Assembly: GCA_002790175.1 (NCBI GenBank)
Contig: PFUQ01000012.1
Span: forward strand, 1,209 to 9,239
Direction of reading: 5' to 3'
DNA from: Flavobacteriales bacterium CG_4_9_14_3_um_filter_32_8
GTDB taxonomy: Bacteria > Bacteroidota > Bacteroidia > Flavobacteriales_E > Vicingaceae
DNA: 8,031 nucleotides
The notes under the pieces are model-generated. The model made no database searches, was not told the origin of the DNA, and was given only the letters and a program-made list of their open reading frames with translations. The stretch's first letter is position 1. Every line of letters starts with the position of its first letter. A program made the translations under genes and the position numbers. Positions 1-6,015 of this stretch are shown piece after piece.

Positions 1-1
1 C

Positions 2-1171
2 ATATTCGATGCCTTATTAATACAGAAGTTTGGTTTTAACAACATTTATAAGCCGAAGGATTTAATCGGAAATAGTTTTGGAGACATGCGAATTGCTGCT
101 CAGCAAAACAATTGGCCCAGCATGGGTGACTTAACAGGCAAGTTTATTTTTGTGTTAACAGGTAAAGGAGCTATAATAAGTGAATACATTACAGCTAGGA
201 GTACGGATGCGATTGCTTTTTCGGCTGCTAAGGTAACGGATAATAATGACGTGAATGATTTAACAAGGTCAACTCCAGACATAGGTTGGTGGGCAGTAAA
301 TGATATTGTGTTTTACAATATGCAGCAATTTAGAAAAGATATTTTTGCACCAGGTAATACAGGTGATGCTGATTTTAATACCGGTTATACTACTTCTAAC
401 TTAGGTTATATTAACAGAACTTATGGTATTGGGTTTTGGGGCCAACCAGGTAATTATGATGATGATGAATATACTCATGCCTTAAATTTTAATATGAATA
501 ATATAGCGGTTTATAACATAGGTTATACATTTAACCCAACTAATGGAATGCCTGAAAATGGAATACAATGGATGCCTGATGTAACTTATCCTGGATTGGT
601 AAACGACCATATTTATTCCAATTACCAACAGGTAACCCAAGCAGCTACTCAAAATATTGTGGCAACCGATTTAATAGTAGAATCTGGAGCTCATTACCGC
701 ATGATAGCTGGCAACAGTATCGATTTACAAACCAATGTGGATATAAAAGAAGGCTCAGATGTAGATATTCGTATTGATGATTGCACCAATGTTGGAAATT
801 ACAATTTACGCCAAAGTGCAGGAGAACAATTAACCCAAGAAGAAATAGAGGCGTTGATGCACGAATTAGCAAAAGAATTATATGGCTACACCCCAACGGA
901 CGAAAAAGAAATTGCAAGGTTATACGTTTACCCCAATCCAACCAGCAACCTAATAAACATCAGCTATACCAATTACCTCTTAACTAATGCTATTTTCACC
1001 CTCTACGACCTTACAGGGCGACTGGTAAAAACTGAAAATTATACACCACCAACCGAAGGGAACCAACATTTTAGTTTAAACATTAACGAACTAAAAGCAG
1101 GTACTTATTTTTATACCTTACAAGTTGGTGAGCAAAGCTATAAGGGCAAGGTGGTAAAAATGGGATATTAA
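2..1171 (+). CDS. Secreted PI-PLC-like phosphodiesterase with T9SS sorting domain (5' end missing)
   Basis: The reading frame is open from base 2, so the gene begins upstream; the first ATG (86) is probably internal. The visible 389 residues have three parts. Residues 1 to about 190 resemble the C-terminal half of the Ca2+-dependent phosphoinositide-specific phospholipase C family: a 'KPKDLIG' segment, then 'NNWPSMGDLTGKFIFVL', matching that family's usual 'W-P-T-L-..-R-GK-V-LF-L' core. Residues about 218-260 hold a 'GNSIDL...GSDVDIRIDDC' segment of the beta-rich type often found before sorting domains in this phylum. Residues 307-389 are a T9SS type A sorting domain with 'YVYPNPTSN', 'LYDLTGRLV' and 'LKAGTYFYTL'. 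The catalytic histidines and any signal peptide would lie upstream and cannot be checked. If the family call is right, it would cleave phosphoinositide-like phosphodiesters outside the cell. The sorting domain is near certain; the enzyme class is inferred from sequence resemblance and could instead be another PLC-like TIM-barrel phosphodiesterase. Confidence 0.7.
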   Translation: MFDALLIQKFGFNNIYKPKDLIGNSFGDMRIAAQQNNWPSMGDLTGKFIFVLTGKGAIISEYITARSTDAIAFSAAKVTDNNDVNDLTRSTPDIGWWAVNDIVFYNMQQFRKDIFAPGNTGDADFNTGYTTSNLGYINRTYGIGFWGQPGNYDDDEYTHALNFNMNNIAVYNIGYTFNPTNGMPENGIQWMPDVTYPGLVNDHIYSNYQQVTQAATQNIVATDLIVESGAHYRMIAGNSIDLQTNVDIKEGSDVDIRIDDCTNVGNYNLRQSAGEQLTQEEIEALMHELAKELYGYTPTDEKEIARLYVYPNPTSNLINISYTNYLLTNAIFTLYDLTGRLVKTENYTPPTEGNQHFSLNINELKAGTYFYTLQVGEQSYKGKVVKMGY

Positions 1172-1181
1172 AATAGTAGAG

Positions 1182-2798
1182 ATGAAAAAAATAGCAATTA
1201 AAATAGCTTTGTTCATTGTGGTAGTATTGCCTAGTGCTTTTTATGCACAGTCCCCAAATTGGCAATGGGCGAAAATTGGTGGGAGCAGTGGACAAGATGC
1301 TGGAAAAGATATAGTCATAGATACTCAAGGAAATATTTATGTGTTGGGAGTGTTTAGAGATTTTGACATTACTATTGAAGGAGTAACACTTATTAATGCA
1401 GGTGATGATGATATTTTTTTAGCAAAATACAATCCAAATGGAGGATTGATTTGGGTAAAAAGTATTAATGGTCAAGCTACTGATTTTGCAGTTAAACTAC
1501 TAATTGATAAAAACAATGATGTTTATGTTAGCGGTGGATTTTCAAGCCCAACGCTTACCATAGGCACAACCACATTAACTAATTCAGGCAGTTACAGCTT
1601 TTTTACTGCAAAATATAATTCAAGCGGTCAGGTAATTTGGGCAAAAAACAACTTGAACAGTAATCTAAATGCTAGTATAATTGCAATAGATGATAATTTG
1701 AATAGTTATTCTATAATAGCAACAGCTAGCGTAGCTACACTTGAAAAACGCAACGTGTCAGAAAGTCTTATTTGGTCTAAAACTATAACAACTACAGGTT
1801 CAATTTCATCTCCCCAAGTTCATTATGTTTTTGTAAACGAAACTGGAGTATATCTTACGGGTGGTTTTTTTGGAAGTTCATTAACAATAGGCACATCTAC
1901 AATTATAAATAGTGCATCTGCAAATTCAGATGATATGTTTGTGGCAAAATTAGACACTTCAGGTAATGTACTTTGGCTAAAAAACGGATTAAATACATCA
2001 GGAGATAATGGAACTGTGGTTCAAGTTGATAATAATGGTAATGTGTATGTTTTAGGAATGTTTTCAACAGGAATTACATTCGATTCTTTTACTCTTACTT
2101 CTAATGGAGATTATGATTTGTTTTTGGTTAAGTATAATTCATCAGGTCAAGTAATTTGGGCTAAAAATGCTGGGGGTATATTTGAAGACTGGGTTGTTGA
2201 TTTAGCTATTGATGCAAGTGGTGGAACTTATGTAATTGGAGGATTTGATAGTCCGAGTTTCACTTTTGCAAACACCACCTATAATAATTTGGGTGTTTGG
2301 TTCAGTTATGCTGATGTTTTTGTGTTGAAATATGATGCTCAGGGGAATGAGGCATGGATAAAAAATATTGAAGGTCTTGGGAATGATAATGGAAATGGTA
2401 TAGCTGTTAATAGTTTAGGAGAAGTTTATGTTACCGGTGCAATTGAAGATACTTTGGGAGGAATTACGAATCTTGGTAATTTTCAGCTTATAGGTGCTGG
2501 ACTAGATGATTTCTTTTTTGCAAAACTTGCTTCTACAGTTGGGCTAAATGAAGAATATCATAGCGACCAGTTAATAATATACCCCAACCCTAACACAGGG
2601 ATTTTTAATATAGAAATTGCCGACAAAGATGGAAATTCATTAATGGGGGTGTATGATATAATGGGTAAAAAACTAGTTAGCAAAGTTATGGCTACAAATA
2701 AAATGGAAATTGATATCTCAATGCAACCTAAAGGAATGTATTTAATAAAAGTGATTAGTGGTGATAATGTGCTTACTCAAAAAATAGTTGTTCAGTAG
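1182..2798 (+). CDS. Secreted seven-repeat beta-propeller (SBBP-type) protein with T9SS sorting domain
   Basis: This 538-residue protein starts with a clear Sec signal peptide: basic 'MKK', a hydrophobic core, and likely cleavage after Ala22 in 'FYA-QS'. Residues about 25-455 carry repeats of roughly 45-75 residues. Each pairs an 'x-I/V-D-x-x-G-N-x-Y-V-x-G-x-F' strand segment with a '(A)K-(Y/L)-(N/D)-x-x-G-x-x-x-W-x-K' segment. I count seven Trp-containing copies, starting with 'WQWAK' and ending with 'AWIKN', as expected for a seven-bladed propeller of the SBBP type. Residues 464-538 are a T9SS type A sorting domain ('IIYPNPNTG', 'VYDIMGKKL', 'GMYLIKV'). It should be exported by Sec and then T9SS to the surface or medium. 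No catalytic motif is seen; a binding or adhesive role is possible but not shown. It starts 10 bases after the preceding T9SS gene, so co-transcription is likely. Confidence 0.85.
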   Translation: MKKIAIKIALFIVVVLPSAFYAQSPNWQWAKIGGSSGQDAGKDIVIDTQGNIYVLGVFRDFDITIEGVTLINAGDDDIFLAKYNPNGGLIWVKSINGQATDFAVKLLIDKNNDVYVSGGFSSPTLTIGTTTLTNSGSYSFFTAKYNSSGQVIWAKNNLNSNLNASIIAIDDNLNSYSIIATASVATLEKRNVSESLIWSKTITTTGSISSPQVHYVFVNETGVYLTGGFFGSSLTIGTSTIINSASANSDDMFVAKLDTSGNVLWLKNGLNTSGDNGTVVQVDNNGNVYVLGMFSTGITFDSFTLTSNGDYDLFLVKYNSSGQVIWAKNAGGIFEDWVVDLAIDASGGTYVIGGFDSPSFTFANTTYNNLGVWFSYADVFVLKYDAQGNEAWIKNIEGLGNDNGNGIAVNSLGEVYVTGAIEDTLGGITNLGNFQLIGAGLDDFFFAKLASTVGLNEEYHSDQLIIYPNPNTGIFNIEIADKDGNSLMGVYDIMGKKLVSKVMATNKMEIDISMQPKGMYLIKVISGDNVLTQKIVVQ

Positions 2799-2812
2799 TT
2801 GTTATTATTTTA

Positions 2813-2855
2813 GCAAATTGGGTTTTATTTTTTTTCTTTACCCTAAACAATTTGC
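2813..2855 (+). terminator. Probable terminator after the T9SS gene pair
   Basis: The arms GCAAATTG (2813-2820) and CAATTTGC (2848-2855) are perfect 8-base complements. GGG at 2820-2822 can alternatively or partly pair with CCC at 2841-2843 inside a T-rich loop. A T-rich stretch follows (about 2860-2880). The large loop makes it weaker than a textbook intrinsic terminator. Its place directly after the propeller gene and before the ribosomal protein promoter supports the role. Confidence 0.45.
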
Positions 2856-2881
2856 CAATCAATTTATTTTTATTAGTTTTG
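2851..2881 (+). promoter_or_regulatory. Bacteroidota-type promoter for rpsF-rpsR-rplI
   Basis: TTTG at 2851-2854 and TAGTTTTG at 2874-2881 are 19 bases apart. This matches the -33 TTTG and -7 TAnnTTTG consensus of the major Bacteroidota sigma factor. Transcription would start near 2887-2890, leaving a leader of about 35-38 bases before rpsF. The -33 element lies within the right arm of the upstream terminator-like stem, so the two signals overlap. Confidence 0.6.
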
Positions 2882-2903
2882 CCGTCCTTTTAAAAAGGAA
2901 TCG
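2882..2903 (+). promoter_or_regulatory. Small hairpin at the start of the rpsF leader
   Basis: TCCTTT (2885-2890) and AAAGGA (2894-2899) form a 6-base stem with a TAA loop, preceded by CCG (2882-2884). A CCG next to helices recalls the bS6:bS18 autoregulatory leader known in other bacteria. However, the predicted transcription start falls inside the left arm, so the structure may not be fully transcribed. The hairpin is visible; the regulatory role is speculation. Confidence 0.2.
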
Positions 2904-2924
2904 TTTAATTAAAAAAAATTGGAA

Positions 2925-3263
2925 ATGACAAGACGTTATGAAACTGTTTTCATATTAACTCCCGTTTTATCTGCAGAGCAGGTAAAGGAAACAGTTGTAA
3001 AATTTAAAGAATCTTTGAAAGGTTTTGGTGCAAAACTTTTACATGAAGAAGATTGGGGGTTAAAAAAATTAGCTTACCCTATTCAAAAAAAATCTACAGG
3101 TTTTTATCATTTGTTTGAATACGAAGCTGAAGGTGAAAAAATTGCTAACATGGAGGTAAACCTAAAAAGAGACGAAAAAGTAATGCGTTTCTTAACAGTT
3201 TCTATGGACAAACATGCAATAGCTTTTGCTGAATCAAGAAAAACAAGAACCAAAAAAGATTAA
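2925..3263 (+). CDS. rpsF: 30S ribosomal protein bS6
   Basis: This is a 112-residue protein of typical bS6 length. It shows the family pattern throughout: 'RRYETVFIL' as the first strand, a helix around 'SAEQVKETVVKFKESL', 'WGLKKLAYPI' followed by 'KKSTGFYHLFEY', then a 'NLKRDEKVMRFL' end. bS6 binds the central domain of 16S rRNA as a heterodimer with bS18, whose gene comes next. I start it at ATG 2925. An in-frame TTG six bases upstream (2919) would add two residues, but it is less likely because the ATG gives the usual 'MTRRYE' start and is preceded by an A-rich tract, the normal context in this phylum. The basic tail 'RKTRTKKD' is the variable C-terminus. It is the first gene of the cluster, behind a good promoter. 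Confidence 0.97.
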   Translation: MTRRYETVFILTPVLSAEQVKETVVKFKESLKGFGAKLLHEEDWGLKKLAYPIQKKSTGFYHLFEYEAEGEKIANMEVNLKRDEKVMRFLTVSMDKHAIAFAESRKTRTKKD

Positions 3264-3288
3264 GTTAAACACGTAAAATTAAAAAAGT

Positions 3289-3558
3289 ATGACTGAAAAT
3301 TCATCAGAAATAAGATATTTGACTCCCCCTAACATTGAGTTAAATAGAGAGAAATATTGTAGATTTCAAAAAAATAGAATTAAATATATTGATTATAAAG
3401 ATGAAAAATTCTTACTTCAATTTATTAATGAACAAGGTAAATTGTTGCCAAGAAGATTAACAGGAACATCTTTAAAATACCAACGAAAAGTATCACAAGC
3501 TGTTAAAAGAGCAAGACATATTGCTTTAATGCCTTATGTTGCAGATATGATGAAATAG
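3289..3558 (+). CDS. rpsR: 30S ribosomal protein bS18
   Basis: This 89-residue protein carries the bS18 signature: 'IDYKDEKFLLQFINEQGKL' followed by 'PRRLTGTS' and the basic RNA-binding segment 'YQRKVSQAVKRARHIALMP'. The N-terminal segment 'PPNIELNREKYCRFQKN' keeps one Cys; nothing suggests a complete zinc site. bS18 is the partner of bS6 on the 30S platform. The gene lies 25 bases after rpsF with an A-rich tract before its ATG and no promoter or terminator between them, so the two are almost certainly co-transcribed. The spacing to rplI is larger (102 bases) and holds unusual repeats. Confidence 0.97.
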   Translation: MTENSSEIRYLTPPNIELNREKYCRFQKNRIKYIDYKDEKFLLQFINEQGKLLPRRLTGTSLKYQRKVSQAVKRARHIALMPYVADMMK

Positions 3559-3600
3559 GTGTTGGGTACAAGGGACAGGTGAAGGTGACGGGGAAGTCTT

Positions 3601-3656
3601 AAACTCTAAACTTTTAACCCGAAACTCTTAACCCGAAACTCTAAACTTTAAACCAA
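3601..3656 (+). repeat. Heptamer (7-base) repeat array between rpsR and rplI
   Basis: The stretch divides exactly into eight 7-base units: AAACTCT, AAACTTT, TAACCCG, AAACTCT, TAACCCG, AAACTCT, AAACTTT, AAACCAA. The first seven therefore follow the pattern A-B-C-A-C-A-B. A G-rich section upstream (3561-3596) has runs of G about 6-8 bases apart (GGG at 3564, GGG at 3572, GGGG at 3590) and looks like a decayed array of a different unit. The array stops four bases before the rplI ATG, so it would form part of the rplI ribosome-loading region in the mRNA. It is too short and regular for CRISPR. Confidence 0.75.
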
Positions 3657-3660
3657 AAAC

Positions 3661-4107
3661 ATGAAAGTAATATTAAAAGAAAATATAGAAAATTTAGGAT
3701 TTGCCAACGAAGTTGTTAATGTAAAAAACGGCTACGGAAGAAATTTTCTAATTCCTAAAGGAGTAGCTACTTTGGCTACTGAATCTGCTTTAAAAGTATT
3801 GGCAGAAAACATAAAACAAAGAGCTGTAAAAGATAAAAAAATTAAAGACGAAGCCCAACAAACTGCTGCTGCGTTAAATACAATGGTGGTTAAAGTAACT
3901 GCAAAAGCAGGAGAAAACGGCAAAATTTTTGGTTCTATCAATACCATTCAATTAGCGGAAGCCATTGAAAAATTAGGGCTTACAGTTGATCGAAAATACA
4001 TTAAAATTAGAGGGGAAGCAATTAAAACTTTAGGTACTTACGAAGCATCAATAAGACTTCATAAAGATGTTGATGCCGTAATTAAGTTTGAAGTTATTGG
4101 AGAATAA
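3661..4107 (+). CDS. rplI: 50S ribosomal protein bL9
   Basis: At 148 residues this is full bL9 length. The N-terminal rRNA-binding domain (1 to about 45) has 'MKVILKENIENLG' and the family signature 'VKNGYGRNFLIPKGVA'. A long, charged, Ala-rich connecting helix follows (about residues 45-75, 'ENIKQRAVKDKKIKDEAQQ'). The C-terminal domain has the conserved 'GKIFGSINTIQLAEAI' and ends 'GTYEASIRLHKDVDAVIKFEV'. bL9 binds 23S rRNA near the L1 stalk and helps maintain reading-frame fidelity. The ATG at 3661 follows an A-rich tract at the end of the heptamer repeats. No strong terminator lies right after the stop; only a 5-base stem (4114-4128) is seen, so transcripts may run on to the hairpin at 4183. 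Confidence 0.97.
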   Translation: MKVILKENIENLGFANEVVNVKNGYGRNFLIPKGVATLATESALKVLAENIKQRAVKDKKIKDEAQQTAAALNTMVVKVTAKAGENGKIFGSINTIQLAEAIEKLGLTVDRKYIKIRGEAIKTLGTYEASIRLHKDVDAVIKFEVIGE

Positions 4108-4127
4108 TTTTTTAGTTAGTTTTTAAC

Positions 4128-4157
4128 TTGTAAAAACAAATTATTTAATTATATTTG
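4128..4157 (+). promoter_or_regulatory. Bacteroidota-type promoter for rimP-nusA-infB
   Basis: TTG at 4128-4130 and TATATTTG at 4150-4157 are separated by 19 bases, a close fit to the phylum's -33/-7 consensus. Transcription would begin at about 4163-4166, only 4-7 bases before the ATG of a small leader frame and about 55 bases before rimP. The promoter lies upstream of the terminator-type hairpin, which places that hairpin inside the rimP leader. Confidence 0.65.
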
Positions 4158-4169
4158 CACCTACGAAAT

Positions 4170-4223
4170 ATGAAGGTGATTGGAGGGAACGAAAAGTTCC
4201 CTCTTTTTTTTCAAAAAAAATGA
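4170..4223 (+). CDS. Possible 17-residue leader peptide overlapping the rimP start
   Basis: An ATG at 4170 opens 17 codons (MKVIGGNEKFPLFFQKK). They end in TGA at 4221-4223, which overlaps the rimP ATG (4220-4222) by two bases. The frame contains the whole hairpin at 4183-4203 and its T-run. The predicted transcription start is only a few bases upstream, so it would be translated from a nearly leaderless end. No Shine-Dalgarno is seen, which is normal here. The frame and overlap are plain in the sequence. Translation is an inference, and a frame this short could arise by chance. Confidence 0.3.
   Translation: MKVIGGNEKFPLFFQKK
4183..4211 (+). terminator. Perfect intrinsic terminator hairpin in the rimP leader (possible attenuator)
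   Basis: GAGGGAAC (4183-4190), loop GAAAA and GTTCCCTC (4196-4203) form a perfect 8-base stem, followed at once by eight Ts (4204-4211). This is a textbook intrinsic terminator. It ends eight bases before the rimP ATG and lies downstream of the predicted rimP promoter. It could stop transcripts arriving from rplI, attenuate the rimP operon, or both. The GGAGGG at 4182-4187 is too far from rimP to act as its ribosome binding site and is buried in the stem. Confidence 0.8.
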
Positions 4224-4687
4224 TAACAAAGGATCAAGTACAAGAATTAATAAAAGAAAAGTTAGCAGAAGATAATTGTTTTGTTGTTGAATTAGAAGTA
4301 AGGGCAGGAAATAATATTTTATTAGAAATTGATAGCCACAAAGGTATTACTGTTGAAGATTGTGTTAATTTTAGTAAAACAATAGAACATAATTTAGATC
4401 GGGAAAATGAAGATTTTGAGCTAAATGTTTCTTCACCTGGATTAGATAAACCTTTACGAGTTAAAGAACAGTATGTGAAAAACATTGGCAGAAATGTAAC
4501 TGTTGTTTTAACCGATGGAGAAATGTTAAAAGGCGAGTTAAAAGAAGTTGGAGCAGACAACATAACCATTGAATTTTCTCAAAAAGAAAAAGTGGAGGGG
4601 AAAAAGAAAAAACTAACTGTTCTTAAGCAAGAAATAATAAAAATGAATACCATAAAAGAAACCAAAATATTAATATCGTTTAAATAA
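4220..4687 (+). CDS. rimP: Ribosome maturation factor RimP
   Basis: This 155-residue protein matches RimP in length, domain order and context. The N-terminal alpha/beta domain (1 to about 80) includes 'LLEIDSHKGITVEDCVNFSK' and the family hallmark 'LNVSSPGLDKPL' at residues 68-79. The C-terminal SH3-like domain (about 85-155) starts near 'YVKNIGRNVTVVL' and contains 'GELKEVGADNITIEF'. A Lys-rich insertion 'EGKKKKL' comes before the last strands. RimP binds free 30S subunits and is needed for their late maturation around bS12/uS5. The ATG at 4220 is preceded by eight As and overlaps the TGA of the small leader frame. nusA starts 12 bases after the stop. The rimP-nusA-infB order is widely conserved in bacteria and supports the call. 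Confidence 0.95.
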   Translation: MITKDQVQELIKEKLAEDNCFVVELEVRAGNNILLEIDSHKGITVEDCVNFSKTIEHNLDRENEDFELNVSSPGLDKPLRVKEQYVKNIGRNVTVVLTDGEMLKGELKEVGADNITIEFSQKEKVEGKKKKLTVLKQEIIKMNTIKETKILISFK

Positions 4688-4699
4688 ATAACCCAAAAA

Positions 4700-5941
4700 A
4701 TGGAAAGTTTAAGTTTAATAGATTCATTTCAAGAATTTAAAGAATTCAAAGATATAGACAGAGCAACGTTGATGAATATCTTAGAAAGCGTTTTTAGAGC
4801 TACTATAAAAAGAAAATTTGGAGATGATGAAAATTTCGATTTTATCGTAAATGTAGATAAAGGAGATTTAGAAATTTGGAGAAATAGAGAAATTGTACCT
4901 GATGGTGAAGTAGAAGACGAGAATAAAGAAATCGCTTATTCGGACGCCATCAAAATTGAACCTGATTTTGAAATTGGAGAAGAAGTTTCGGAAGAAGTAA
5001 AAATGGATGATTTTGGAAGAAGAGTTGTGTTATCTCTTAGACAAAATTTAATGTCTAAAATATTAGAGTTGGAAAAAGATAATATTTATGCTCAATATAA
5101 AGATAGAGTTGGGGATTTAATTACAGGCGAAGTTTATCAAGTATGGAAAAGAGAGATGTTAATCTTGGACGATGAAGACAATGAGTTAATTCTTCCAAAA
5201 AGTGAACAAATAACTAACGATAGATTTAAAAAAGGAGATACTGTAAGAGCTGTAGTTGTTAAGGTGGAGATGAAAAATAATAAACCGTTAATTATCTTAT
5301 CCAGAACATCACCATTATTTTTAGAAAGATTATTTGAACTAGAAGTTCCGGAAATATATGATGGATTAATAACCATCAAAAAAATTGTTAGAGAACCAGG
5401 CGAAAGAGCAAAAGTTGCAGTAGAATCTTACGACGATAGAATTGATCCAGTTGGAGCTTGCGTTGGAATGAAAGGAGCAAGAATACATGGAATAGTTAGA
5501 GAGTTGAGAAATGAAAACATTGATGTTATCAATTATACAACCAATACAGAACTATTTATACAAAGAGCATTAAGCCCAGCAAAAATTACAGCCATTAAAT
5601 TAGATAGAGATAAAAAAACTGCCGAGGTATTTTTAAAACCAGACCAGGTTTCTTTAGCCATTGGAAGAGGCGGATACAATATTAAATTGGCTGGCAAACT
5701 AGTTGGTTTTGAAATAGATGTTTATAGAGATATGGAAGAGAATGATACTGATGACGTAGCTTTAGACGAATTTACTGACGAGATAGAAGATTGGGTATTA
5801 ACGGCATTAAAATCTGTTGGATGTGATTCTGCAAAAAGTGTTTTAGAACTTTCGGTAGAGGAGTTGGTAAAAAGAACAGATTTAGAAATAGAAACAATTG
5901 AAGATGTGAGGAATATTCTTAAACAAGAGTTTGAAGATTAA
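4700..5941 (+). CDS. nusA: Transcription elongation/termination factor NusA
   Basis: This 413-residue protein shows the NusA domain order. Residues 1 to about 130 are the RNA polymerase-binding N-terminal domain, with 'ESVFRATIKRKFG' near the start and 'FGRRVVLSLRQNLMSKI' near the end. The S1 domain runs from about 138 to 203 ('GDLITGEVYQ...LILPKSEQI'). KH1 follows with its GxxG loop as GMKG (256-259), preceded by 'VREPGERAKVAV'. KH2 has GRGG at 322-325 in 'AIGRGGYNIKLAGKLVGFE'. The tail is acidic and ends in one helix-hairpin-helix-like segment (about 370-413), so it is shorter than the E. coli protein of about 495 residues with its two acidic repeats. NusA binds polymerase and nascent RNA to modulate pausing, termination and antitermination. 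In E. coli it controls its own operon; the hairpin before rimP is a possible target here, but that is an inference. Confidence 0.97.
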   Translation: MESLSLIDSFQEFKEFKDIDRATLMNILESVFRATIKRKFGDDENFDFIVNVDKGDLEIWRNREIVPDGEVEDENKEIAYSDAIKIEPDFEIGEEVSEEVKMDDFGRRVVLSLRQNLMSKILELEKDNIYAQYKDRVGDLITGEVYQVWKREMLILDDEDNELILPKSEQITNDRFKKGDTVRAVVVKVEMKNNKPLIILSRTSPLFLERLFELEVPEIYDGLITIKKIVREPGERAKVAVESYDDRIDPVGACVGMKGARIHGIVRELRNENIDVINYTTNTELFIQRALSPAKITAIKLDRDKKTAEVFLKPDQVSLAIGRGGYNIKLAGKLVGFEIDVYRDMEENDTDDVALDEFTDEIEDWVLTALKSVGCDSAKSVLELSVEELVKRTDLEIETIEDVRNILKQEFED

Positions 5942-6015
5942 CAAACATTTTTTAGATTTTTAAAAGAAAATTTATACCTTAGTTTAATATACTGACTGAA
6001 AAAGAGTAAAAGCAA

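Noticed and set aside
781..987. 68-codon + strand frame inside the PLC-like gene
   Set aside because: It overlaps the T9SS protein in another frame, and its translation looks like low-quality shadow sequence.
2919..2924. TTG start for rpsF two codons before the ATG
   Set aside because: The ATG at 2925 gives the normal bS6 N-terminus and has an A-rich upstream tract; TTG starts are rarer and would add only Met-Glu.
3601..3656. CRISPR-like array
   Set aside because: Units are 7 bases with no unique spacers, and no cas gene is near; it is a short-unit repeat.
4114..4128. Terminator directly after rplI
   Set aside because: The AGTTA/TAACT stem is only 5 AT-rich base pairs and lacks a following T-run; the strong hairpin is at 4183.
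4182..4187. GGAGGG as a Shine-Dalgarno for rimP
   Set aside because: It is more than 30 bases from the rimP ATG, lies within the hairpin stem, and Bacteroidota rarely use such sites.
4234..4569. 111-codon open frame on the minus strand inside rimP
   Set aside because: It lies wholly opposite a confidently identified conserved gene and has no recognisable motif. The same applies to the antisense frames opposite the PLC-like gene, rplI, nusA and infB.
5942..6015. Promoter or terminator between nusA and infB
   Set aside because: No TAnnTTTG element (TAGTTTAA is the nearest) and no stable stem with a T-run was found, so the genes are taken as co-transcribed.
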